Position numbers and translations under genes: made by a program | Shown: positions 1 to 7,292 of the stretch, in pieces | Layout: the number at the start of each line of letters is the position of its first letter | Numbering within the stretch: position 1 is the stretch's first letter | The notes under the pieces: model-generated | Seen by the model: only the letters and a program-made list of their open reading frames with translations | The model's database searches: none | Told to the model about the DNA's origin: nothing | Origin: Flavobacteriales bacterium | GTDB lineage: Bacteria > Bacteroidota > Bacteroidia > Flavobacteriales_D > Parvicellaceae | Assembly (NCBI GenBank): GCA_020635565.1 | Contig: JACJZN010000007.1 | Span: 496,001-560,000 of the forward strand | Length of the DNA stretch: 64,000 nucleotides | Direction: 5' to 3'

Positions 1-845
1 ATTACATAACAGTTTAGGTTTGTGTTGAAGAAAAGTAGATCTAGAAAAAAATCATCACCTTCCACATTCAGGTTGAACTGGTTTCCAACGTATGCAAATC
101 CTTTTCCTAGTTCAAGCAGGAATTTTTTAATGTGTTGAATGAGCGCTCTTTCAAAGTCTCTTTCTTTCACATCTTCTGCCAAGGTTAAAAAATCAAAGTT
201 GTATGGGTTTTTGATTGTTTCCTGCGCTAAGTCGGCTTGTGCGTCAGGTAATGTAAGTTCAAAATTACTTAGAGCTTTTCCTTGTCGGTTGTATAAATCA
301 CTCTCTATTTGTTGTTCTAAAATGCTTCTGCTCCAACCATTCTGGATGGTTTTTATGATATAAAAATAAACCTCTTCGGGGGCTTTTACCTTTGTAAGAA
401 TATACAAGTGATGTCCCCAAGGAATGCTAAATATCAAAGCTCCAAAATTTTGGTCAACAGCTTGTTGACTTTTTTCGGGTAATTGCGCAACAGCTTGTTG
501 CGCAATAAGAAGGTTGGTGTCAAATTTCAATTGCGCAACAGCTTGTTGCGCAATTTCAAAATGTGCACTATGAAAGTCAAACCAACGCCTCATTTGTTCA
601 AGATTTCGTTTTGAAAACCCCTTCATATCAGGGAATTCCACTTTCAAATCCCTAGCTAAGTTTTCAATAAATTTATCTCCCCACTCAGCCTGCTTTTGGT
701 TTAAAGCACCACCAATAAACCAATAAAGACCAAGTAATTCCTGATTAACTTTAAGAGCAGCTCGCTGCTGAGAGTGTTGAATCTGGCTTTTAATTTCTCC
801 TAACCACTCTATATAATCTTTATTTGTCGCTAATTCCTTACTCAT
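1..845 (-). CDS. DUF1016 / PDDEXK nuclease-family protein, partial (C-terminus beyond window edge)
   Basis: The reading frame stays open from ATG 845-843 to base 1, giving about 281 residues. The N-terminal part has the DUF1016 (YhcG-like) helical domain, and the segment IPWGHHLYIL near 400-430 is typical of that family. The last visible residues (FFLDLLFF, about bases 25-50) look like the first acidic strand of the PDDEXK nuclease core; the expected ExK strand lies off the window. The start overlaps the stop of hsdM as ATGA, so the two are probably translationally coupled. Such genes are often found inside type I restriction loci in Bacteroidota, and an accessory nuclease or specificity-related role is inferred only. 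Three palindromic inserts (453-469, 482-506, 529-555) add a repeated AQQAVAQ-type peptide just before the conserved PWGH region. Confidence 0.8.
   Translation of the reverse strand, partial: MSKELATNKDYIEWLGEIKSQIQHSQQRAALKVNQELLGLYWFIGGALNQKQAEWGDKFIENLARDLKVEFPDMKGFSKRNLEQMRRWFDFHSAHFEIAQQAVAQLKFDTNLLIAQQAVAQLPEKSQQAVDQNFGALIFSIPWGHHLYILTKVKAPEEVYFYIIKTIQNGWSRSILEQQIESDLYNRQGKALSNFELTLPDAQADLAQETIKNPYNFDFLTLAEDVKERDFERALIQHIKKFLLELGKGFAYVGNQFNLNVEGDDFFLDLLFFNTNLNCYV
453..555. repeat. Three in-frame palindromic repeats inside the DUF1016 gene
   Basis: Each copy has inverted arms around a GCT trinucleotide. Copy 1 is 453-469 with 7-bp arms GTCAACA/TGTTGAC. Copy 2 is 482-506 with 11-bp arms ATTGCGCAACA/TGTTGCGCAAT. 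Copy 3 is 529-555 with the same arms extended to 12 bp. The centres lie at 461, 494 and 542, so the spacings of 33 and 48 bp are both multiples of three and the frame is kept. On the coding strand the copies encode near-identical short peptides (AQQAVAQ, SQQAVDQ). This resembles coding-compatible palindromic elements known from other bacteria, but membership of a named family is not shown. Confidence 0.75.
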
Positions 846-2362
846 AACTCAATTCCAATTTTAGCCAGTTGGGTTTTTATTTCCTGATCGAGTTCCTGAG
901 CCGTTTCCATTTGAGATTTCAATTCGGTTGTCAACTTCTCAATTTTATCTTCAAACGGAATTCCGTCATCTTCTTCATCTGGTATTCCAACATAACGTCC
1001 CGGAGTTAAAACAAACTTATGTTTTTGAATATCTTCAATTGAAGCAGATTTACAGAAACCTTTTACATCTTCATAGCCTGTTTCTTTCAACCAATTATGG
1101 TAAGTGTCCGCTACCTGAGTAACATCCTCAACTGCAAATACACGATTCTTTCGGTCGATCATGTAACCCAATTCGGAAGCATCAAGAAACAGTACTTCAC
1201 CGTTTCGTTGTTTCTTTCCTCTGCGTAAGAACCACAAGCAAGCAGGGATTCCCGTATTAAAGAATAATGCTTTTGGGAGCATCACGATACACTCGACCAA
1301 ATCAGCTTCCACCAATCGTTGACGAATTTCGCCTTCACCTCCGGTATTAGAACTCAATGAACCATTCGCTAAAACAAAACCAGCTCTTCCTTGAGGGGCT
1401 AAATGATACAAGAAGTGCTGTACCCAACCAAAGTTAGCATTTCCTTTCGGAGGCGTTCCGTATTGCCAACGTGCATCATCTTGCAATAACTCACCACTCC
1501 AGTCGCTCACATTAAATGGAGGATTGGCAATGATATAATCTGCTTTTAAATCCTTGTGTGCATCATTCAAAAATGAACCTTCCGTATTCCATTTGATGTT
1601 TGATCCGTCAATTCCACGTATCGCTAAGTTCATTCTGCATAAACGGTAAGTAGTCTGATTACTCTCCTGACCGTAAACCGAAATATCGTCCAGTCTACCT
1701 TGGTGGCTTTCAATAAATTTTTCGGACATCACAAACATTCCTCCCGAACCACAACACGGATCATATACACGACCATGATATGGTTCAAGCATTTCAACCA
1801 ATAGTTTTACAATACTGTCAGGCGTGTAGAATTGTCCGCCTTTTTGTCCTTCAGCCAAAGCAAATTGACCAAGAAAGTACTCGTAAACACGTCCCAAAAC
1901 ATCTTTGCTTTTTGCTTCTGCATTTCCAATGGTAATGGTTGCAATGGTATCGATCAATCCACCTAGACTTTGCGTATCTAAATTTTGTCGTCCATACACT
2001 TTCGGAAGAATCCCTTTGAGGACAGCATTTTTTGCTTCAATAGCATCCATGGCGTCATCAATATCTTTCCCGATAGAAGGTAACTTCGCTCTACTTTGAA
2101 TATATGACCAGCGAGCAGTTTCCGGAACAAAAAACACATTTTCCGCACCGTATTCATCCGGATCTTCTGGATCAGCACCAGCATATTCGCCTTTCCCTTC
2201 CTTTAGTTTAGTGTACAGTTCTTCAAATGAATCGGAAATATACTTTAGGAAAATCAACCCCAGTACTACATGCTTGTATTCAGCAGCATCTATGTTTTTA
2301 CGGAGTTTATCAGCCGTTTTCCAGAGTTTCTGCTCTAAACTTTCTTCTTTCGTTTTCGCCAT
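842..2362 (-). CDS. hsdM: Type I restriction-modification system DNA methyltransferase subunit (HsdM)
   Basis: The 506-residue protein should be the N6-adenine methyltransferase subunit of a type I restriction-modification complex, working with HsdS and HsdR that are not in the window. The N-terminal helical HsdM_N domain covers about residues 8-140 (LWKTADKLR, LIFLKYISD). The methylase domain follows, with SAM-binding motif I DPCCGSGG at 201-208 and catalytic motif IV NPPF at 280-283. The length is normal for the family and no lesion is visible. It starts 2 bp after the HTH regulator stop and overlaps the DUF1016 gene by 4 bp, so the three genes form one operon read leftward. Recognition specificity cannot be deduced without hsdS. 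Confidence 0.95.
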   Translation of the reverse strand: MAKTKEESLEQKLWKTADKLRKNIDAAEYKHVVLGLIFLKYISDSFEELYTKLKEGKGEYAGADPEDPDEYGAENVFFVPETARWSYIQSRAKLPSIGKDIDDAMDAIEAKNAVLKGILPKVYGRQNLDTQSLGGLIDTIATITIGNAEAKSKDVLGRVYEYFLGQFALAEGQKGGQFYTPDSIVKLLVEMLEPYHGRVYDPCCGSGGMFVMSEKFIESHQGRLDDISVYGQESNQTTYRLCRMNLAIRGIDGSNIKWNTEGSFLNDAHKDLKADYIIANPPFNVSDWSGELLQDDARWQYGTPPKGNANFGWVQHFLYHLAPQGRAGFVLANGSLSSNTGGEGEIRQRLVEADLVECIVMLPKALFFNTGIPACLWFLRRGKKQRNGEVLFLDASELGYMIDRKNRVFAVEDVTQVADTYHNWLKETGYEDVKGFCKSASIEDIQKHKFVLTPGRYVGIPDEEDDGIPFEDKIEKLTTELKSQMETAQELDQEIKTQLAKIGIEL

Positions 2363-2364
2363 AT

Positions 2365-2562
2365 TTATTTTTCTTCTTCGTCAACAATTAATTCTTTTAC
2401 ATTCACCTCTAAAATTCGTGCAATTTCAAATAGTACCTCTAATCTTGGTTGTCGCTTATTATTACAATAGTCATTCACAATATTGAAGCTTTTGCCCAAT
2501 TTTTCAGCCAACCAAGTTTGTTTGCTTCCTCGCTCATTCAACACTTCTTTTATCCGATTCAT
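2365..2562 (-). CDS. Small XRE/Cro-type helix-turn-helix regulator of the restriction operon
   Basis: This 65-residue protein is almost entirely one Cro/C1-type HTH domain: QTWLAEKLGKSFNIVNDYCN (about residues 15-34) is the HTH core, followed by the typical helix-4/5 segment LEVLFEIARILEVNVKELI. The acidic tail VDEEEK has no recognised domain. It is the first gene of the operon with hsdM, which starts 2 bp downstream. A controller role timing methylase against nuclease expression is inferred from position. The inverted repeat at 2647-2667, in the upstream spacer, is a candidate binding site. Confidence 0.85.
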   Translation of the reverse strand: MNRIKEVLNERGSKQTWLAEKLGKSFNIVNDYCNNKRQPRLEVLFEIARILEVNVKELIVDEEEK

Positions 2563-2646
2563 AATTTCATCAAATATTTAAGCTATGAATCTAGTAATTT
2601 CCTGTGTATTTATACCCTAATATTTTTGGTAGTTATCAACAGTAAT

Positions 2647-2667
2647 ATTTATCATGCAATGATAAAT
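2647..2667. promoter_or_regulatory. Candidate operator: 8-bp inverted repeat upstream of the HTH gene
   Basis: ATTTATCA (2647-2654) and TGATAAAT (2660-2667) form perfect inverted arms separated by 5 nt. The element lies about 85 bp upstream of the regulator start and about 107 bp upstream of the divergent small gene at 2774. Its size and symmetry fit a dimeric HTH-protein site, but the link to the regulator is inferred. Confidence 0.4.
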
Positions 2668-2773
2668 TGTCAGAACATAAACTATTTATGTTTTTGAAAG
2701 TATGCATTGATTAGAAAAGTCCTTTAGGCATCCGAGTGTATCTTCCTGAATAATTCATTAAACAGTTAATATT

Positions 2774-2980
2774 ATGACAATACTAAAAAATGGGATTTTT
2801 ATTCAAGTTCAGGATATTAGAAATCTAACAGGTTATAAAGAACATGCCGCTGGAAAAGAATTGCGAACCATTTGTGATGCTTTGGGGAAGAAGTTCAGAA
2901 GAGTAACAATAAAAGAATATTGCAACTACTTTCCATTGGATTACGAAGAGATCGTAAAATACTTGAATCATTTCAGGTAG
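2774..2980 (+). CDS. Small HTH-like hypothetical protein
   Basis: The 68-residue product has the pattern of small Bacteroidota proteins with an excisionase-like or MerR-like winged-helix start: a hydrophobic strand, a helix-turn-helix-like stretch (VQDIRNLTGYKEHAAGKEL, residues 12-30), then VTIKEYCNYF and a terminal helix. This pattern recognition is from memory and is not a database match. It is divergent from the restriction operon and isolated from the next gene by over 400 bp. It could be a DNA-binding protein left from a mobile element or a stand-alone regulator; no function is assigned. Confidence 0.55.
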   Translation: MTILKNGIFIQVQDIRNLTGYKEHAAGKELRTICDALGKKFRRVTIKEYCNYFPLDYEEIVKYLNHFR

Positions 2981-3083
2981 AAATATATTCTCAAACGGAC
3001 AATGTACGATTCATTGATCGTGGAATATCTAGAAATCTGTGTTGTGCTAAAACTAGAAATTTGTGCAAATTTTATCTCTTCAC

Positions 3084-3146
3084 GATTTAGTTTTTGGTTG
3101 CGCTTTATACCAAAATCTGGTCAATTACGCAATTAAAAACTAAATC
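3084..3146. repeat. 63-nt near-symmetric hairpin, unknown structured element
   Basis: GATTTAGTTTTT (3084-3095) pairs perfectly with AAAAACTAAATC (3135-3146). Two G.U-compatible positions (3096-3097 with 3133-3134) and TTGCG/CGCAA (3098-3102 with 3128-3132) continue the helix to 19 positions. A symmetric 6/6 internal loop then leads to ACCA/TGGT (3109-3112 with 3118-3121) closing a 5-nt loop AAATC. It could be a structured RNA, a recombination or insertion site, or a MITE-like palindrome. No integron-type core sequence was recognised. Confidence 0.6.
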
Positions 3147-3274
3147 AGGAGAAAAAAATATTAGATAAAAACGCTGGTCTTACATTTCTTTTTTACATTC
3201 GATCCAAACATTATGAAGTTTACGAAAATCGTCTTCTAAAGAGTTCGACAATTGTTCACCGGTTTCCACAATTT

Positions 3275-3308
3275 AAAGCCTCAATGTATTGATTATGTTG
3301 AGGCTTTT
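3275..3308 (+). terminator. Intrinsic terminator
   Basis: AAAGCCTCAA (3275-3284) pairs with TTGAGGCTTT (3298-3307) around a 13-nt loop, and the sequence after the stem is T-rich on the plus strand. It would end any transcript from 2774 or from the spacer itself. Confidence 0.65.
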
Positions 3309-3406
3309 ATTTTGCACGACCTAATTATTGCTTACCTTCACCCTGTTCCTAATAGTTTGGATTCTGTAGTATATAGCAGAAATTGACTAATGATATATCG
3401 AAACCT

Positions 3407-3985
3407 ATGAAAAGGAGACTACTGTTTATTATTTTGTTTTTGAGCTCGTTAAGCTCATACTCACAGACAACTTACACTATTGAAGTAACTGATCCTTCAT
3501 ATTCGGATACTATTACTGTGCAAGTTGGTGATATCCTTGATTTTATCAATATGGATATTAGCGCTCCATTTTACGTTCTAGATTATGGAAATGGAGTGCC
3601 TGGATACACTCCAGCTGGTAGTACCATAACAACAGGCTCATCAATTTATACATTAACCGTGAATTTATTTGATACGGACTTTGATGTTGAGATTAGTTCA
3701 GCATCCACCTCAGCTGGAGTTATGCTACACGTGATTGTAGATCATACAGCTTCTGTTGTTAATGATTTATCTGATGTAACATTCTCTGCCTATCCCAATC
3801 CTACGACAGATTTTTTGAATATATCTGGAGGCAATATTGAATCAATCAAAATATTTGATGTCAATGGTCGGTTAGTTTTGGCCGAAGGGTTGAACTCAAG
3901 AGTGGATGTCTCTACTTTAGACGAAGGAATGTATCTATTGGTGATTAATAACTATCAAAGAATTAAGTTTAAAAAATCGAAATAA
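3407..3985 (+). CDS. Secreted protein with T9SS type A C-terminal sorting domain
   Basis: The 192-residue product starts at ATG 3407, where a basic N-terminus and a hydrophobic signal peptide ending in SYSQ begin; the open frame extends 8 codons further upstream but without signal character. Residues of about 22-110 form a beta-rich domain with a VQVGDILDF segment that looks cupredoxin-like, although no copper ligand set was confirmed. The last 75 residues carry the T9SS sorting domain: YPNPTTDFLNIS, IKIFDVNGRLV, a GMYLLVI strand and a basic lysine-rich end. It should cross the outer membrane through the type IX system. It appears monocistronic. Confidence 0.8.
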   Translation: MKRRLLFIILFLSSLSSYSQTTYTIEVTDPSYSDTITVQVGDILDFINMDISAPFYVLDYGNGVPGYTPAGSTITTGSSIYTLTVNLFDTDFDVEISSASTSAGVMLHVIVDHTASVVNDLSDVTFSAYPNPTTDFLNISGGNIESIKIFDVNGRLVLAEGLNSRVDVSTLDEGMYLLVINNYQRIKFKKSK

Positions 3986-4060
3986 ACGAACGGAGCATTT
4001 TTTGTTTAAATAACGGAATGTTCCCTTCAAACGAAATAATACCCCCATTATCTTAAATTT

Positions 4061-4936
4061 ATGCATTTAAATCGAAACTGGAGAATTGGTTATTTATTCT
4101 TGGCTTTAGGCTTTTCTTCTTGCAGTGGCAATGAAGAAGTAGATTTGGTAGATAATCAAAATGATGGAAGTGAGGAGGTAATTTCAGGACATGAAGTTAA
4201 AGATCCTAAAGCAATGCTGAAGGATGCCTATCAATTGTTCAAAGAAGGAAAAGATGAAGAGTCGATCCAATTAGCGAATGAGGTTTTAGCAATAGGCAAG
4301 GAAACCAATAACGATACGCTGATTGGAGGGGCTTTGGCAAGTCTATGCAGAAATGCGCAAAGGACTTTAGATACATCTAAATTGGCTGAATTGAGTATTC
4401 AATTGGCTGAATTATCTTTCAGTTCCGGTGATCAACAATGGATGATGAAACGGGCTCATATGAACGCTGAAATGTGGCGTTTGATAGGAGATATGGATAA
4501 GGCAGAAGCATTTTATGATGAGAGTATGGAGATTAGTTTTGCTATAGGCTCCATGGGAATGTATACTATCGATCACTTCAATAAATCTTTTGTTTCAACG
4601 GCAAAAGGGAATTTTGATGAAGCGGAAATGCTAATTTCAAAATACTATGAGCTACTTTATGAAAGAGATTCGGTTTATGAAGATGCATACGGATTGATAG
4701 CTTTAGCTTACTTACTGGAACAAAAACAAGACTTTAAAGGAGCTCATGAAGTAGCCATTGTTACCAGACGACTTTTTAAAGAACAGAATATCTTCCCAGA
4801 GCCGCCTGATGAAAAGCCATTGATAGCCGTGGAGGAAAAAGTAAAGGAAGTATTGGATGAAAAAGAGTACGGGCAGATCAAAGTGGCTTCGGAATCTCAG
4901 ACTGTGAAATCGTTGTTGGATAAGTATTTGAAATAG
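4061..4936 (+). CDS. TPR-repeat lipoprotein
   Basis: The 291-residue protein begins with a signal peptide and a lipobox ending FSSC (Cys21), so it should be lipid-anchored. After a short acidic linker, residues of about 48-260 are helical with tetratricopeptide-like pairs, for example AMLKDAYQLFKEGKDEESIQ and KAEAFYDESMEISFAIGS. Such proteins usually scaffold envelope complexes; no partner is evident. It stands between two unrelated genes and is likely transcribed alone. Confidence 0.7.
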   Translation: MHLNRNWRIGYLFLALGFSSCSGNEEVDLVDNQNDGSEEVISGHEVKDPKAMLKDAYQLFKEGKDEESIQLANEVLAIGKETNNDTLIGGALASLCRNAQRTLDTSKLAELSIQLAELSFSSGDQQWMMKRAHMNAEMWRLIGDMDKAEAFYDESMEISFAIGSMGMYTIDHFNKSFVSTAKGNFDEAEMLISKYYELLYERDSVYEDAYGLIALAYLLEQKQDFKGAHEVAIVTRRLFKEQNIFPEPPDEKPLIAVEEKVKEVLDEKEYGQIKVASESQTVKSLLDKYLK

Positions 4937-4952
4937 CCAGACTTTATTTCTC

Positions 4953-4960
4953 TACCTTTG
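4953..4960 (+). promoter_or_regulatory. Bacteroidota -7 box (TACCTTTG) for the pseudouridine synthase gene
   Basis: TACCTTTG matches the Bacteroidota primary-sigma -7 consensus TAnnTTTG, 20 bp before ATG 4980. A TTTG at 4927-4930 is a possible -33 element, with a spacer slightly longer than usual. Confidence 0.45.
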
Positions 4961-4979
4961 CTACCAATAGATCAAATCC

Positions 4980-5804
4980 ATGAGACCACCAAAAAAAAGA
5001 ACGATTGGTAGAAATGAACAGAAACCGCTCAGAAAAGGTAATAAGTTCCACAATTCTAAACCTACTGCTAAAAAGACCACTACAGAAAGAGAGGATATTC
5101 GTTTGAATAAATACATTGCGGATGCGGGTGTGTGTTCCAGAAGGGAGGCAGATAAACTGATCGCGGACGGAGAAATCACGGTAAATGGAAAGGTAGAAAC
5201 CAATATGGGAACTCGCGTGACGCGTGAAGATGTGATCAAGTATAAAGGAGCGGTTCTGAAAAGAGAGAAATACGTTTATATCTTGATCAATAAACCGAAG
5301 GATTATATCACGACCATGAGTGATGATAAGGATAGAAAAACGGTATTGGATCTGATAGAAGGTGCATGTAAAGAAAGAGTTTACCCCGTAGGTAGATTAG
5401 ATAGAAATACCACTGGACTTTTGTTGATGACCAATGACGGGGAATTGACTAAAAGGCTTACTCATCCGAGTCATCATGTGACAAAGATCTATGTGGCTGA
5501 ATTGGACAAACCGGTTTCTCAGGATCATCTAGATCAATTGATGAAAGGTTTTGAATTGGAGGATGGATTTACCAAATTTGACAGTGCTGAATACGATCCT
5601 AAAACCAGATCAAAAAACATTATACTGGTTAAGATTCATTCCGGAAAAAACAGGATCGTAAGACGTTCATTTGAACATCTGGGATATGATGTTAAAAAAC
5701 TGGATCGCATTCAGTTTGGAACATTGAAAAAAGGAGCGCTTACCAGAGGGAAATGGCGCTTGCTTAACAGAAAGGAGATTGGATTCCTTAAAATGACTAA
5801 ATGA
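4980..5804 (+). CDS. RsuA/RluB/RluF-family rRNA pseudouridine synthase
   Basis: The 274-residue enzyme should isomerise a specific rRNA uridine to pseudouridine. A basic, disordered N-terminal tail (about 38 residues) is followed by an S4 RNA-binding domain (RLNKYIADAGVCSRREADKL, residues 41-60) and the catalytic domain, where PVGRLDRNTTGLL places the catalytic aspartate at Asp141. The order S4 then synthase and the G-R-L-D motif define the RsuA/RluB/RluE/RluF family; which uridine is modified cannot be told from sequence. The gene overlaps the next open frame by 4 bp. A run of eight A bases lies right after the start. Confidence 0.9.
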   Translation: MRPPKKRTIGRNEQKPLRKGNKFHNSKPTAKKTTTEREDIRLNKYIADAGVCSRREADKLIADGEITVNGKVETNMGTRVTREDVIKYKGAVLKREKYVYILINKPKDYITTMSDDKDRKTVLDLIEGACKERVYPVGRLDRNTTGLLLMTNDGELTKRLTHPSHHVTKIYVAELDKPVSQDHLDQLMKGFELEDGFTKFDSAEYDPKTRSKNIILVKIHSGKNRIVRRSFEHLGYDVKKLDRIQFGTLKKGALTRGKWRLLNRKEIGFLKMTK

Positions 5805-6508
5805 TCATGAGAAGTAATGTAAAATTTCAAATTTTGTTTTTGATCCTAGTATCAGGACTTGAATTTTTGGGACAAGTAAATAATGCAAAGGAAATGTATC
5901 GAATGCCATTTTCTTTAGATGTTCCAAAGGATTATTTTTTTAGTGCAGAACTTGATGATAATGAATTTTCATTGTTGTTGGAGGATGGTTTAGGGTATGA
6001 TTTTTATGTGAATACGATTAATTGTGCTTATTTCAGTAAAGGTAGTTTGAATGGAAATTCAGAGTGGGAGCAGGAGTATTTTGAAGGATATTTTAGAGAC
6101 AGGAGTGAAGCAGATTGCGAGAAACAATTGATCACTTATCACAAAAATATAAAAGGGGTAGAATATTATCGAATAGACGATGCTTGCCCATCGGATAGAT
6201 CGAAATACACGATGGTTGTCGTGGAGGGTGAGAGAAATTTTGCGTGTATTTTCTTTTCATTTTACGATAATCCAATTCCTGATTTTGATAAACATTTGAA
6301 AGAAGTAATGAATGGATTTGAATGGAAGTCCTATCAAAACTTTCATGAAAAGCTAGCGTTAGAATTGAGAAGAAAGAAGGTTTATGAGGATGACAGAATT
6401 CCTTTTTTTGAATCAGATTTTCCAATTTATTTCACCTATGGAAATGATGAAGTTTGGGAACAGGAATCAGTTTCTAAAGAGGGGGGGGGCTTTATTTTAC
6501 AGAAATAA
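5801..6508 (+). CDS. Secreted protein of unknown function, 5' part of a gene frameshifted at a G9 tract
   Basis: This frame overlaps the preceding stop as ATGA and encodes a signal peptide (a second ATG at 5807 is the better start, followed by KFQILFLILVSGLEFLGQ) and about 225 residues of an unrecognised domain. Translation ends at TAA 6506-6508, only six codons after a run of nine G bases at 6481-6489. With eight G bases the frame would join that of 6483-7292 and give a 496-residue protein from 5801. The sharp end right after the tract and the matching sequence character on both sides indicate one gene, either phase-variable, recently mutated, or miscalled in the assembly. Confidence 0.7.
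   Translation: MIMRSNVKFQILFLILVSGLEFLGQVNNAKEMYRMPFSLDVPKDYFFSAELDDNEFSLLLEDGLGYDFYVNTINCAYFSKGSLNGNSEWEQEYFEGYFRDRSEADCEKQLITYHKNIKGVEYYRIDDACPSDRSKYTMVVVEGERNFACIFFSFYDNPIPDFDKHLKEVMNGFEWKSYQNFHEKLALELRRKKVYEDDRIPFFESDFPIYFTYGNDEVWEQESVSKEGGGFILQK
6481..6489. repeat. G9 homopolymer tract at the frameshift
   Basis: Nine consecutive G bases lie inside the coding region. Loss of one G fuses the upstream frame (codon starts equal 2 mod 3) with the downstream frame (codon starts equal 0 mod 3). Poly-G tracts of this length are classical slipped-strand phase-variation sites and also typical places for sequencing error. Confidence 0.8.
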
Positions 6509-7292
6509 AAAGGACGGAGGAACAATGGAAGTTCAATTCGTGTCTGTGGAAAAGGATGTTTCAGATAATGAATTACAAGAAAGAAAAACGGAGGGATTAA
6601 AAAATAGTGGCTATTTTGATAATGTGGTCTTGAAGTATTCATATCCCTTAAAGAGTAATTATAACGGTTATTCGGAAACGAGGTATTCTTATGAAGCTGA
6701 GCTAAAAGATGGCCTGCCAATTGCCATGATTGGCCATTTTTTTAGAGTGAATGATTTGGCTATATTTTTTGAATTTAGTAATGAAAAGAGTAAAAGTAAA
6801 GATCATCACTTTATTTCTAATTCCTTTGATTCTTATGGTGCAATTTATTATGATTCTTCTCGAAATTTCACAATGATTTGGCCAGAAGGATGGTATAGAA
6901 CATATGCCGTAAACACATATGAATACAGTTTTGTTAGGGATTCAAGTAACAGTCAATCTAAGGATCTCATTTACACCAAGCTTCCAGGAGATGAAGATAA
7001 AATTAGAGAGAAGATTAAGCAGCAAGAGGAGTCATTAAAGGAGAATTCTTCTGATGCTGACGGGAGTTTTGATTTTCTCGAGTATCAGGTTAATGGAAAA
7101 CCATTGTTCTTAGTAGAAATGAAACTTTCAAATAATTATGGGTCTTCAAGTATTAATGCGGCATATTTCAAATGGGAAGGTAAGTGGCTTGAAATTGCGA
7201 TGCAGCATAATTCAACCGAGGTGGAAGGAAAGCAGATTCTGTTTGAAAAAATTGTGTGGCAAATGTTTTTTCAAAGTCTTAGCCAACCTTAA
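6483..7292 (+). CDS. 3' part of the G-tract-interrupted secreted protein gene
   Basis: After the G tract the frame stays open to 7292, encoding about 269 residues. The sequence alternates hydrophobic strands with charged turns and contains PEGWYRTYAV near 6884-6910, in a region repeating the style of the N-terminal half (a strand-rich module beginning with a Pro/Trp motif). An ATG at 6384 in this frame exists upstream of the tract, but the peptide it gives before the tract has no signal peptide and overlaps the other frame, so independent translation is unlikely. The end overlaps the convergent meaB gene by 14 bp. No family was recognised. Confidence 0.6.
   Translation, partial: GGALFYRNKKDGGTMEVQFVSVEKDVSDNELQERKTEGLKNSGYFDNVVLKYSYPLKSNYNGYSETRYSYEAELKDGLPIAMIGHFFRVNDLAIFFEFSNEKSKSKDHHFISNSFDSYGAIYYDSSRNFTMIWPEGWYRTYAVNTYEYSFVRDSSNSQSKDLIYTKLPGDEDKIREKIKQQEESLKENSSDADGSFDFLEYQVNGKPLFLVEMKLSNNYGSSSINAAYFKWEGKWLEIAMQHNSTEVEGKQILFEKIVWQMFFQSLSQP

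Larger units (their letters stand above)
2981..3406. other. Long intergenic spacer with hairpin and terminator
   Basis: No convincing reading frame was seen in these 426 bases on either strand. The spacer holds the 63-nt hairpin at 3084-3146 and an intrinsic terminator at 3275-3308. A terminator about 295 nt past the preceding stop codon suggests that a transcript runs through the hairpin, either as a long 3' UTR of the 2774-2980 gene or as a separate small RNA. Confidence 0.5.

Noticed and set aside
3084..3146. Integron attC site
   Set aside because: The hairpin has a suitable size, but no GTTRRRY-type core or integrase gene was seen, so the label was not used.
6384..6482. Independent start for the second half of the G-tract gene
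   Set aside because: The peptide before the tract has no signal sequence and lies entirely within the coding region of the first half.
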